In this document: one piece after another, positions 35,641 through 48,267 of the stretch
How positions within the stretch are numbered: the first letter of the stretch is position 1
Layout: each line of letters starts with the position of its first letter
NCBI GenBank assembly: GCA_021229015.1
Contig: CM037781.1
Location: forward strand, 71,260,173 to 71,324,172
Length of the DNA: 64,000 nucleotides
Source: Solen grandis
Taxonomy: Eukaryota > Mollusca > Bivalvia > Adapedonta > Solenidae
Direction of reading: 5' to 3'
The notes under the pieces: generated by a model
What the model saw: the letters and a program-made list of their open reading frames with translations, nothing else
The model's database searches: none
Told to the model about the DNA's origin: nothing
Translations under genes and position numbers: made by a program

Positions 35641-36553
35641 CAAGATACAAAATACATTTTATTATATTTCATATCTATGATTGTACTGATGTTCACAGAT
35701 TAGAATTATCAATCGCTTCTTATCTTTAAGTTATAATTTCAAATATACAGACATTCGCACGTAATGATTCAGGAAAAAATGAACCGTACAACGGCTGTTT
35801 TAAAGATATAAGATAGAACAACAACATATATAGCCATGTTTAACTTTAGTTTCTTGACCTTAACATGCATTATGTTTACCATAAACCGATCCCGTTTAAA
35901 TCATTCAATTTTAACATATCAGTGAAATAAATTTCCCACTAATTCCAGCTGATAATGAACATATCTTAGAAACTACGGAAAAAAAATTCGAGCTGAAATA
36001 AATCCTCTTAAGATGAATATGTTTTAATAGTCAAAAGCAGTATTGGTGTTTTGCAGTTTTAAACGTTATCATTGATTAATGTTGACAAAATTTGCTCTGT
36101 CAGTTATTAAGAAAGAAATTTTTGAGAAAATGAAAGAGGAAAATATCGAGATTTCTTCGAGATTAAAATGCTTTCTTGTTGGCAGCCAGAAATGAACTCC
36201 TACTCCAAATGTAATCCAATAAATGCAAAAGAAAAGGAAAATCAACATTATTTCAAAGTATGAATTTTCTAATTAGCCTTGATTATTTGTTATCATTTAT
36301 TTTATGTTTTTCGATGGATTACCTAGAAATATCAGTGGATTGTATCCTGATACTTACACTATTTTGAACCGTGAAACTATCAGGAAAACAGTGAAATTAT
36401 CAGGAACTTTAACCCGACCCTACCTTGTAAACGTTCGTCAGTTGTGCTAGATTTTACGCAAGAAATGACGTCATAAATATACGTCACGCACGCGAGGAAA
36501 TCCGGCCATTTTTTTACGTCTTTTGTGAATAACACTGCTAATTTCTTGTCTTT

Positions 36554-36740
36554 AAAGCATTAAATAAAAAGAAAAATTATTTGTGTTGCTGAAAGATCGA
36601 TATATAATTTCATTCATGAACATAAAAAGATGCATTTTCACTCGTGGTTTCGAAATTCGTGAAAATATCACTTTTATGTTCACTCAGTGAAATTCATTAA
36701 TCGATCTTAAACCAAAACAAATAATTATCCTTTATATCTT
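36554..36740. mobile_element. Foldback element, arms of about 88 bp
   Basis: The left arm (about 36563-36650) and right arm (about 36655-36740) are inverted copies around the centre TTTCGAAA. Corresponding blocks include AAATTATTTGTGTT / AATTATTTGTTTTGG, AAAGATCGAT / TAAGATCGAT, GAACATAAAA / GAACATAAAA and ATTTTCAC / ATTTTCAC (right arm read inverted). There is almost no loop. It looks like a foldback MITE; no coding content. Confidence 0.75.
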
Positions 36741-37261
36741 TTATTTACTTAATGAGTATCTTTACTTATCTATGATGATATTTTTGATATATAAATCCAT
36801 CATATTTTGTGGTATGTCACTTAGGGTATTAAGTATATAACCTTCTCTGAAGAGAATAAACATATTACAATTCAGAGATTAAATAATGTTAAATTGTGAC
36901 AATTAATATTTCGAGATACGTGTAACCAATGTTATATTGATATAACATTTGGAAAGAGTCTTTCCAAAAGTAAGAAGGTCTCTATACACTTTATCATTCT
37001 ATATGACGTGTCTCTCTTCATAAGGATCATGCTGTATTATTTAACATTATCTCCCATACACATGCAATAAGAATGAGCACAGAACTGCCAATTCACACCT
37101 TTGTAATATAAGATGATGTTTATTTTACACTTGAGTGTCACGTAGGAGATATCCCTAGTGAAATTTCCGTTCCTAAAAGCTTCGTTTCGAAAGAGGAATA
37201 ATGAATGGAAAAGATAAAAGTATGAAAAACATTGAATATAAATTCTATGATACGTTAACAT

Positions 37262-40068
37262 TAATATCGTTTTAGAAATTAAGGCGTGCTATTCTTTCTA
37301 GAGTCGCTACTGTTTAAATACTTTGATTAAACATAAATGATTATACAATATTTGTATAAGTCAACCCTCTATTACCCCAGTGGCATACCGCAAGTGGATA
37401 AAACATACGAGTTAATAGACGCTATTCATTTTTTAGCATTAATCTGCATTTGTTTCACTCCTTTATCTTAAAATGTCATCAAATTTGGATGAACAGATTC
37501 TAAAATAGTGAAATGTGGATCGATTCTTGATTGAAATGACCATTAAGCCGTTAAGCGAGTTGACGATCGAACAAGTTCTTCAAATTCCGATATCGTAATA
37601 GACATGTGGAATTCCCAAGAGATTCAATGCACTTCTGATAAGGTAAGCATATCATATCACCTAAATCGTTTTATATTTTGCTTCATAACGTAATGTTCCT
37701 AATAAAAAATACATATTATGCAAGTAATCCTAAACGCCCGTTACACCACGCAGCGCTCGTAGAGCGTGGTGGAAACGCGTAATATTCAGAAAAAAAAGTT
37801 TCGTTTCTTTATGGATCGTAAATGAGCACAAATCATGCTAACAATAAGCACGATGCAAGCATGGCGAAATGACAGCGCAGTGCAGGTGGAATTCGTGTGA
37901 TATAAAGACGAGGCAATACGAACTTTAATCATGACTTAGGCAATAAGCTTGAACAGCTGTTCCCAGTTTTCCGTATCACGTTATATATAGCTTACTGGTT
38001 GAATTACTTTATTGCTCTGAGACTATATGCAGTTAAATAATAATAGAAATAGAAATAATCTGACATGACTTGTATACTAAAATCGTTCATGACATTGTTA
38101 AAAAAAAGCTCGCTTAATAAAATTCGTGAGCTTTTTTCGGCGTAAGCTGTATAAAATGGATTTTTGCCTATTTCTTGAACCAAAACAACTAAAGAGCTCG
38201 GGAAAACACCTATTTCAATGGTTTGCATAAATCATTTTAGGATATTCCATCATAAAATGGGAGTTTCAGGGTGCACATCTTTCTGCATGATTACAAATTG
38301 GCAGAAAACAATTTAACTGAAAATAAAAGCTTTCCAGTTGAAATGTTCAAACATAAAACGTAAACAGTTGTGTGAAAAGGTAAACAGTTGTGTGTCTTAG
38401 TAAAATTCATATTTACTTGATATTAGATTTTCCTCTTAGAATTTTTTTTTTAAATGCATATTTCTTTTTAACGTTTTTAAAAAATTTCCGGTTTTTTTCT
38501 TACACCGAATATATTTCTTGTTAAGTATAATTTAATATGAGATGACAATTTATGTCAGATGTACATCGTGTGACACGCGTCTCAGTCGCTTGGAAAGTGA
38601 AACATTGTTTCTAGCAAGATGTCAAAAAGCAATAGTGTTGTTTGGACGCTGTGCGATATGATTGGTCATGAAAAGCCCGCAATTGACGCTGTGTAATGTT
38701 GTGTTAAGGATGCCTGGCTCAATGAGGACTTGGTAAGAACGCAATTAGATTGTAAAATTGACGATGTTGACCAGTTAAATCATTCATTGACAAAGTTTTC
38801 ACCAATATTTGGCCAGTTGTTAAAACAATTTGCGACCGTGAAGAACGTAGCTTTAGTGTGAATTGAACCCTTATATTACATGTAATTCTAATGAATATTT
38901 AATAATATTGATCGGTTTATCAGGAAAATTTCATGATAATGTAAAGTACATTCCCTTGAATTGAGTATCTTATAGAATGACATTGAATTCATCGCAATTG
39001 TTTCAGATTACTGCTAATTATACACTAACCAGGTTAAGTTAATTTATAAGCCTAACGGACATGTATGTCAATGCCTCATGAAGATTATTTAATCGAATGT
39101 AAATTACCACTGAGATTTTCTCGATCTGGTTCGGATTTCGTCTACATGAAGTAGATTACAAACATCCTAATTCTATTTACAGACAAGAACATACCGCATC
39201 GGATGTAGAAGGGGCTCTTTCAAATATCCACCAAAAACTGATGCCTGGGTTACATATTCGGCTGTACTTTTCCATACCATTAGCTGGTTATTTATATTAT
39301 TAATGAAAAATAGTACAGTTGTTATAGTAAGCATTTCTATGTAACATATAACGGCGGGAATACCATGCCCAACAAGAAATGAAGCTGTCAAAGTGCAGAA
39401 TCACTCCACTGGCAACAACAATGACACGAAACTCAATCTTTTTTCTGACACGAGGCAAATTAGTTCGGGAAAAAACTATTTTTATACGAAAAGAACCAAC
39501 ATAAGATATCATACAAATGAAGGTTTAACATGTTTTCTAAATTCTCATGTATCGAAAATTGTAAGGTACTGATTTATTAATGTAACTTCAGCGCGGTTTT
39601 TTTTATTTCTATTCCTAAGAGATATCTATGTGAAACCTTCTGTGTCATAGTTGTTTCTTTCATCAATTCGAAATATGTCTTTGGCTAGAAAAAAAAAATG
39701 CACTGTTGATAAATGTCCTATTTGCACGCCCTGCTGATCAAAGGGTCAGTGGCATTTGTTTTCAAAGTAGAATTTGAGCACTAAATTGCCAATTTGCATT
39801 TTATTACCGTCGAATCTTCATTTCATATATACAATTCCTGAAATAAATTGTGCAGTATTTTGTTTAAATAGTGATTCTCCTGTGATTTATTTAACTAAAT
39901 ACCTTTATAATGACGGGATATTCTTGAGTACCGACAGAAATTCCGTAACCATTTAACAGTATCATGCTAGTATGATTCAAGGTAATAGAAAGTAAAAATA
40001 GCGAATTCATGTATTAATAACTGCAATAAAATATGTTCCGAGTGAATATGAAATATAAAAAAAGTTAT
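37262..40068. other. AT-rich stretch, nothing convincing
   Basis: The only compositional change is a GC/CpG-richer patch at about 37735-37920 ('cacgcagcgctcgtagagcg'). No gene or clear element was recognised. Confidence 0.45.
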
Positions 40069-40641
40069 CATTCTGAGCTACACCGCAAATAACATCAACC
40101 TGGAACCAGTCATTTACATTTAGAACTGCACCACAAATAATCTCAACCTGGAACCAGTCATTTACATTTAGAACTGCACCACAAAAACATCAACCTGGAA
40201 CCAGTCATTTACATTTAGAACTGCACCACAAAAACATCAACCTGAAACCAGTCATTTACATTTAGAACTGCACCACAAATAACATAACCTTGAACCAGTC
40301 ATTTACATTTAGAACTGCACCACAAAAAATCTCAACCTGGAACCAGTCATTTACATTCAGAGCTGCACCACAAATAACATCAACCTGGAACCAGTCATTT
40401 ACATTTAGAACTGCACCACAAATAACATCAACCTGGAACCAGTCATTTACATTTAGAACTGCACCACAAATAATCTCAACCTGGAACCAGTCATTTACAT
40501 TCAGAGCTGCACCACAAATAACATCAACCTGGAACCAGTCATTTACATTTAGAACTGCACCACAAATAACATCAACTTTGAACCAGTCATTTACATTCAG
40601 AGCTGCACCACAAATAACATAAACCTTGAACCAGTCATTTG
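40069..40641. repeat. Minisatellite, about 12 units of 45-48 bp
   Basis: The unit is 'aacctggaaccagtcattta' followed by 'catttagaactgcaccacaa' and 'ataatctc'. Variants with 'ttcagagctgcacc' recur among units with 'tttagaactgcacc', hinting at a higher-order pattern. In most units the period is a multiple of three, so an open frame runs through on both strands (about 110 codons plus, 131 minus, 16-residue repeat). There is no signal peptide, splice context or codon-level conservation to support a protein. Confidence 0.95.
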
Positions 40642-41939
40642 CACCCGATACGCCCATATTACACTAATATGTCTAACAAATATTAGCAATTAAAGAATAG
40701 CTTATTATTGTTAGGGTAGAGTTAACCGTCACTGTTGCAGTATTAGAGATGTACAGCAAATTTTACTCAATTACAGATGTTGGAAGACTCAAAGTGTACA
40801 GAGGCACTCAGGTAGAATCGCTGACATACCACAAATAAGCTGGGAGCTTGGCTTCACTTGTACCGGAGCAAGTTGAAACTAGTTTATGCTGATCAAGTTA
40901 TATGCTCCTTACTTAGTATACAATTAACTGTTAAAAAACTTATTATAACTGATTCGCTTTATCTTTATCTGGATCACATGCATGTCGTGTGTAACCGATG
41001 TTTTTGGTATTCAGTAATGAATGTATAAATGTATATGGATTTTGGACGAAGTGGGTATTTTGTTTGGTTATTTTTGTCATAAAATTTAAGTATTTTGAGA
41101 TGATCGACATAATTACACCTACATAAAAGATATATTAAACGTGTATATTTCTACCTGTTTTCCAAACATGTAGATGCGTTGATGAATGGTTTCGTGAAAT
41201 GCCAGTGTTTCTTTCCTCCAAAAGGTGACATCGAAATTTGAAAGTGGAACATAGCCATTATTTAATTGTACATTAGGATTGATTTTTTTGTGGGTTAATG
41301 GGTTCCCATATATTGAAAAAGAGGAAAAAATAAACATGCAAAGAGGAAGTTGCTACGGAACAATCAGCATGCAAATAATTTAAATGATAAACAATGATCA
41401 ATTAAGATACATTTGTACTTAAATGATATAAAATTTGATAATCTAATGATCTCATTTAATCAAACGCCCCTTGTATAGGCCTACGGTATTTGTTGAACAT
41501 AAAACTGGAGCCGAGACTTTAACAAACTAAGTTCCTAGTTTGGCAATATATACTTTGGTTAGACCAGCTAATGATAAACCTTCCTGTTAAAAGGATACTT
41601 TATAACTGTTTGTTTTGATGATGTTTATTGTCTTCAACTTGTTCATGCATCAATTTTGCAATTTAAAATCTGATGTGTACTGATAAAACCAAACGATACA
41701 AACGTGATACAAATTTGTAAACCATGTCTTCATGTCAATGATTCGTTAAATAATGTTTCCAAGGAATAACATTTTTTCTACTACTTTCATTTTCTGAAGA
41801 TATTGCCATCTGCGGTCAAATATGCATGACGCGTAAATACGAGTACTCGCGCTAAACCAATTACCACCATGGACGAAGATGGATTGTCAGAAATGTAAAA
41901 AAAAATGAAAAAGTCATCACAATACAATCAGAACAAAAT

Positions 41940-42058
41940 GTCATATAGCGATGTCCAGCTGATTACAGGTGGGGGAAGACCCCGAATGCACGGAGGCATC
42001 CGGGTAGAACCACCGACCTACCGCAAGCCAGCTAGAAGGCTTCCTCACATGAAAATCT
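41940..42058 (+). repeat. Dispersed 'acaggtggggg' repeat, forward copy
   Basis: It reads 'cagctgattacaggtgggg', 'cacggaggcatccgggtag' and 'accaccgacctaccgcaagc'. An inverted copy lies at 44375-44460 and a decayed forward one at 40775-40870 ('acagaggcactcaggtagaa'). Non-coding; an open frame crossing it is incidental. Confidence 0.7.
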
Positions 42059-42561
42059 GTTTACATGTAAATGATTGTATATACTAATGTCTTGAACGTA
42101 TGCTGTAGAACTTTATTCAAATCTTCTGAAGCAGCATACACGTAGTGTGGTTCAAAAAGAGCCTTACCGTAATTCGAAAAGGTCAAGCAAGCCGTAGGTT
42201 ATGTTGATAGAAACAAAGAAGCATTGATATGTAGCTGTACCTCATTTATATAAGTAAACTCTTTTATCATACTTCATAGATGATCAAAATATATTTTACC
42301 AGCAGTTTTGCATTTACATCCACAAACAGTTGATATAGTAAACATACATTATACTCCAATGTCGTATGTACCAAAATTTAATGAATGTTACCAGAAATGC
42401 TGATGAACTAAAACCAAACTCTGTTCTTATAAACACATTAATTGATTTAATATATTTTATAATTATGCTAAAAGTGAATTAAATCATCGATATTTCTTTA
42501 CTAAGCATCCAAAAGCAACACAATTTAGTTTTTACACAAGTAATATATACTTCTGGCCCAG

Positions 42562-42712
42562 TGTTCTCAAAAATAGAATTAGTATTAATGAAAGTACTAT
42601 TGTCATACTTAAAATCAAACTTTGCCAATTAGTTACGACAGGGATTTACGTTTGATACTCAAAATACTCAAATTTGATCCTGAGATCGTACTTCAGTATT
42701 TTTCGAGAACAT
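42562..42712. mobile_element. MITE with TIR TGTTCTCGAAAAAT
   Basis: The ends are TGTTCTCAAAAATA and TATTTTTCGAGAACA, inverted copies of each other, 151 bp apart. A sister copy is at 43670-43800. The interior has several 'gtacttaagta'-like segments. Confidence 0.65.
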
Positions 42713-43669
42713 GGAGCCTGTTCATATCAGAAAGAATTTAAACTGACAAAATTAGAAGTTCAAACGTAATGGCGGTTAGTTTATAATAGTTTTGCTCAAT
42801 TGGACAAAACTTCAATCATGTGACCAAAACAAATTTTCAATTCCACGCGATGTGCAACTATGACAGAATTGTACACGGAATTTATCGGAAATTTTTTTTA
42901 CATGTGTGTATTTGAATTGGGAATATTGAAAGGCATTATTGATATATTACATGTTTTATTTATCTACAGATTTCGTTTTTATTGTCTTTAGATTTTAATT
43001 AATATTACTAAATAGAAATTATACCGTAAGATGCAAGACTCTTATATATAGAATTGTTCTTAAATTATCGTTCCTCATAATACAATCCGTACTTTGCCCC
43101 ACAAAAAATACGAAAACATATTTAAGAATTAACCCTGGAATCATAAGCTTTATGTATTTTCAACAACCATTTTATCGGTAACTCGATGGATGATCCGGAT
43201 TTATACCGTTTTCATTTTTCCAGTATCTCTGTATTGAGATTGACACATTTATTATATGTTCAGACTGATAATTGCCTTCAGACTGAACAGAGAAAGTTTA
43301 ATGGCCCGGCATTGTGAACAGTAGCGTAAACGGACGATGTAGGGTTGAGGATGATGTCAAGTCCATTATGATTGAGGAAATTCCATATTAACCGCTAATG
43401 AATCTGAATGGAAGGAAGTTTAAAAGGACGTAATGAAATCTGTCTGGTCGAAATCAGCAGACTAATAATAATTGTGAGTTGAGTTCAAGGAAAGCATGAT
43501 TTTTGAAATGCATGTATTTCAAAATAAATTGTTACTAAATCATGGTGTGGACTTCCGTTCAAACAATATTATTATGAAAAGTAAGAAGTATTTTTAATTC
43601 TAAAATTGTATTGATTGCTTTTCTTATAATGTAAAACCTCTATCGGCCTCTACATGTTGTTCACTCCCT

Positions 43670-43800
43670 GAGTTTTCGAAAATATAAATGGTACTTAAGT
43701 ATAATTTTCATACTCGAACTCTGTCAATTAGTTTGAATAGGTATTTAAGCATGATACTCACAATTTTGACTGATATCGTACTTAAGTATTTCCGAGAACA
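43670..43800. mobile_element. Second copy of TGTTCTCGAAAAAT MITE
   Basis: The left end is 'tgagttttcgaaaatat' (decayed) and the right end 'gtatttccgagaaca'. It shares 'gtcaattagttt' and 'gatatcgtacttaagtattt' with the copy at 42562. Confidence 0.6.
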
Positions 43801-44374
43801 AGGGTCCAATACTGTCAATATTCAAATAAACAATTGACATTCCAAACTTTACACCAACTTTTGATTTCCAGGGCAAATAGTCATACCCACTTCCTTTATT
43901 CCAGGTTACAATCCAGGTTTACTGAGATTTTTTTAAATTTTATTCTTATGCTTTCCGTTACCGAACTGGTTATACACATAAAAAAAGAAAGTTTATACAA
44001 ACATTTCTTTTTACTTTTTTAAAGATCATTATGTGATAAATCAACTGGGGTTCGCGCATGATTTTAATTTGCACTAAACGGCTTTCCAACTCGCGTTTAT
44101 TCCGTTCATAAGCAAACCCTTTTTGTTTTTATTTTATCTAAATATAAAGTACGACTAAACTTGTTTTAAGTTTAATGAAAATAAAAAATATGTGTGTCTT
44201 GTAATGTGTTTCATATAATGTTATACTTTTGAAAGCCGACGGGTTATTTATCTCTTTTGAATTGGGCAGTATTTTCCTCATTTTTCAAATTGTAACGACT
44301 TATTTTTCCCATGAGATCACATGTAATGGGGTGGGAAATGGTTTTAATTTTCAACATAATGATTTAAACATACT

Positions 44375-44460
44375 TGTTTCTACCCGGATGCCTCCGTGCA
44401 TACGTGGTTTCCCCCCACCTGTAATTAGCTGGACGTCGCTATATGACTGAAATACTGTCG
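44375..44460 (-). repeat. Dispersed 'acaggtggggg' repeat, reverse copy
   Basis: The inverse of 41940-42058: 'acccggatgcctccgtgcat', 'cccccacctgtaattagctg'. It continues into 'gactgaaatactgtcgaag'. Confidence 0.7.
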
Positions 44461-47035
44461 AAGCGACGGTAAACTCCAATAGTCAATTGATGTTAAACAT
44501 ACTTGTATGGAAAGCTTTATATCGCAATCATTATATTGTCTGCTAAATACTATATCCAGATAAATTGGAAGTTTGGTCATATTCCAGACATGTTTGGATA
44601 TGTATTTACTTTGATAAAATATTGTAAACAAAACAGCTATTTTAAGAAATGAAGGAAACATTGATCTATGCTTCTTTTACAGACATCAGACGCATTGCTG
44701 CCTTTAAGCAATAAAGACCGATTTTACTTCTTCAAATCAATAATTGACTTAAGTTTGTTTAAGGTAACAGCAGTAGTTCGTGTAAAAATAAAATAAATCA
44801 CATGCTAACAAACAATTTTGTTTCAGTATTTTCATACAGGTATACAGGTACAGGATTCAAAAAGGCACCAGACGTCTCCATTTGCTTTCTAGGATTTTAA
44901 AATTTTCCGGAGGAGGGGTGGGGGTGCGAATTCAAATTCAATTTTCAATGCTGGCTTGCATATCGTTTTCTGTTAAGCTACGCGCCTGGACATCTCTTTA
45001 TCAAAATCTAAAAATGATGAAGCAGAAAAACTGTCTGTGAAAGATAAGTGAAGGAAGTCAAGTTAATATTCTCAGTGCCTTTTAAGGTAGTCATATTTGT
45101 ATCGTCAAAGTATAATAGGAACTTAGTGGCAACTAGGACGTGCATAAGTAACTCGGCGAATTATTTTTTTCCCTTGTAATGACACCTAAGTATTTGAACA
45201 GCAATCTGCATATCGGTAAATTATGTATATTGCTCAAAAGCTTTGCCCAAGTTTTGGTTTCTGTTAAAAAAAAAAAACTGTAGACAACTCTGTTATTTAA
45301 CATCATCAGGTTAAAGCCTTTAGCGTTCCTGAAAATCCTGAAAATAAAAAACGACAACAAAAGAGCCCATTTAAACGCGGCATATATCTCTTATCGCATT
45401 TTAGCACTGATTACAAATTAAAACGTATCGACAGGATCATCAAGGTTTGAATTTGACGGCTTGAAAATGGATGTACCTTGTAGAATCCCCGACGCATGAA
45501 ACAATAAATGTTATATTAGGAGTGTTTCTATAGTAATAATGTGTTAATTGTCCAAGAAGCTGTACATGGTGAATATGTCATCGATAAAGATTATGTCCAT
45601 TTATCGTGACTCCTAGGGAACTAATACGCTCTGACACGAATTCATTTTGTCAAAGATTTGTATCTCAGTTTAAATATCTTACATCGCACAAAAGTTAAGT
45701 CTAGATCAGAATAAAAACCAGTTAAGCACGAGAGATTGATATCAACGTCCCAGCAACATCCTTTTTGTCTAGTTAATTGGAATTCATATAATATTGATCG
45801 TTTACAATTAACTACATATGTATACAATAAAGAATTGTTTAGCATCTTAAAACGTAACGCGTAAAATAAATGTTATTTGCTAAGTAATTTGTTTTCGCTC
45901 ATGGCAAAACAAAATTTAAATACCACTTAATAATTACCGAAAATATTTTATCATTTACATGTTATTACAGAATAGAATTCGATCTAACACATATCGTTGA
46001 AACGATTTTTGCTTTGATGATGAGAATATATACAAAATTGACAAAACATTGGCCTGGACGTGACTAATGCTTAATTGATTCCTTTAAGGCTTCTCGAATA
46101 TTGAGGGGTGAACTCGAAACTATGTCTCGCTGAATTATTTTTCTCTTCATAACAACTTGGGGAAATGTTCACTTTTCATTATAGTAACCAATCGATACAT
46201 AGCAAGGTATTTATGAGTCGGATTATAACCATTGTATAATGAATGTATCTCCAATGATCAACACTCTCCAAATAGAAAGGAGACATTGTTTAAACTAAAC
46301 GGGGTGAGAGAGTATAAACTCTGCTGGTAAGCCCAAAATAACTTCGTATGAACGATAATGTGAGAATGACTGTTGTAATATTAATTTTCATGCTTATTAA
46401 AAACTACAATCTTTAGAGGAACGAATGTGGTTGGGGGCATTTAAAAGTCCTCGGACAAACGTCAGGCTTAATCAAGAGAAAGAGATAGAAAGAGAGAGAA
46501 AGATTACGGTTGAATTTATGCCCTCTATGCTTGGACATAATTGAGCTTGTATCTAAATAAAGGACATAGATTAGGCATGGTCTTCAGATATTCGCTTCTT
46601 TGATTTTCACCATGTTCTTTGTCTTTCCTTTCGACATTTTCTATATAAGTGTCTTTCTTAAAAGAAGTGCATTTAAGCTTCATAGATCGGTCGTTTTTAA
46701 AGTTAAGTTTAGTTTAAGATAGACCAAACAGTATATATTTCGGAAATATATAATACATTTATGTTCATAAAACCCGAATGCTCACTCTTTATTTTGCGTA
46801 TAAAGTTAATTTTATAATAAGAACAATGTCGAAAATCTGTATAATGTTAGAATGCTTACGTATTAATTTTTCACATTAATGTATTGCAGAAAAAAACGCT
46901 ATTTTCAGAAAGAATGTGCGCAAATAGAATGTATCAAGGCAGATAAACAGTTGGAATGTAAATTTTATGGTTTTAAATGGAATCAATTAAAAGGAACATT
47001 GAATGAAAGTATTGACAAAATACGTTGCAAGAATA
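44461..47035. other. Gene-free AT-rich stretch
   Basis: No coding exon or clear mobile element was recognised. A short GA-rich tract lies near 46480-46502. Confidence 0.45.
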
Positions 47036-47143
47036 TTTATTGAATTAATAAAATTTTAATATAACTTAATATATTTATGAACATTTAATTTATAGCTTAC
47101 ATGTTGTTGTTTTTTCTCAAATATTTCAAAGATGTAATTCAGA

Positions 47144-47149
47144 TTTATT
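47144..47149 (-). terminator. Candidate polyadenylation signal of neuropeptide gene
   Basis: The minus strand reads AATAAA here, about 166 bp after the stop codon at 47315. A second AATAAA is at 47036-47041. Which is used cannot be told from sequence. Confidence 0.45.
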
Positions 47150-47314
47150 TCATATCATCCAGGGTCGTTTTTATCAAATTGTCCAAAAGTTGGTTCCATT
47201 TCGCTAGGTCAGTAAAACAAAATGGTCGATTCACAAAATGTTTATGATTCTGATCCTATTTTTTTGCCTTCAATAGTTCATAAAACAAAAACAATCCACG
47301 TGTAACATCTACAT

Positions 47315-47467
47315 TCAGTAACACGAGATGACAGACCAGTAACATTGTCGCTGTCGTTTCTCCTCTCTCATTTGCGACGAAAGAAAATTTAAAAGGTCTT
47401 TTTTTCCATTGAACACAAGTCTCATCATCCTCTTTGCTAATACAGGATCTTGAAGTGACATCCGCGT
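47315..47467 (-). CDS. Allatostatin-C-like neuropeptide precursor, exon 2
   Basis: This final coding exon has 50 codons plus TGA and codes residues 44-93. It is preceded by a good acceptor (ATTCTCTTTCAG). Visible in order: TRMSLQDPVLAKRMMRLVF, a helical spacer KKDLLNFLSSQMREE, the dibasic site Lys80-Arg81, then QRQCYWSVISCY directly before the stop. The last 12 residues match the allatostatin-C plan: an N-terminal Gln able to cyclise, Cys-x6-Cys closing one disulfide ring, aromatic residues after the first Cys, I-S-C and one terminal aromatic residue with no Gly, so a free acid. Insect allatostatin C has the same QCYF..ISCF frame; the family is related to somatostatin and acts through somatostatin-type GPCRs. 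The exon starts in phase 0, fitting exon 1 exactly. Confidence 0.88.
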   Translation of the reverse strand, partial: TRMSLQDPVLAKRMMRLVFNGKKDLLNFLSSQMREEKRQRQCYWSVISCY

Positions 47468-48267
47468 CTGAAAGAGAATATAATAAAAAGCATAATCATA
47501 ACAAATTATGTTTGGCCAGTTGTTCATGAAGAAGGAAGCTCTTTTTAAAAGAAAACAAAAATGGCTGAAATCATACACTTGTCACTGATATTAATTAACA
47601 TGACGCTAAACAGGTATATCGCCACCCTGAATGTTTGTCGGAGATTGTTGAACAAAGGTAATTATTGAAAGCAAGGTTCACGTGCATTTGTTTGTCGCTC
47701 TCACTGGTTTAAAACAATAGGCATTATTCATTTCGAGGCGGTTTGGCGCGTCATGTTAATTAAGGATTAATTACAATGTGGCGATATCACGTGATATATT
47801 ACGTCAATATAACATATGTTGCCTCAATTCGGAGAGGAAAACTGCAGTAAGTATTTTATTTCTTCATCAATTTCAATTGGATATAGCGCATGCGATCCGT
47901 TTGCAGAGGTACACTATTTCCTTACATTCGGGAAAACGTTATGAATGTTGTGTTTTTCTTGATATCAAACAAATACTCACGAACTATGAAGGCTTTCCAC
48001 CTGTACATCTAACAAAAGAATCGGTAGAACCTATGTGTAAAGCACATTTTTCCACCTTGCATACGTTATACCCTATTAGAAATTGATGAAGAAATAAAAT
48101 ACTTACAGCAGATTTTTTTCTTCATATAGAGGCAAAACATGTTGCTTGTGATAGCTTAAAAAGATGCCATATACCGCGTGGTATGGCCACACCGGGTTGG
48201 TGATGCGTCTAGACAATAGAGATTAACATAATCTTAAGTTACTCGTCTGTTATTCTTGTTACATGGA

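Noticed and set aside
40069..40641. CRISPR-like or repeat-protein interpretation of the tandem array
   Set aside because: Units abut directly without unique spacers, the genome is eukaryotic, and both strands are equally open, so it is a minisatellite.
40837..40930. A family 1 MITE copy right of the gap
   Set aside because: Only short phrases such as 'tgatcaagttatatgc' are similar; the ends, TTAA sites and palindrome are absent.
47778..48086. 102-codon plus-strand open frame as an exon or gene
   Set aside because: No domain, signal peptide or convincing splice site was recognised; probably chance.
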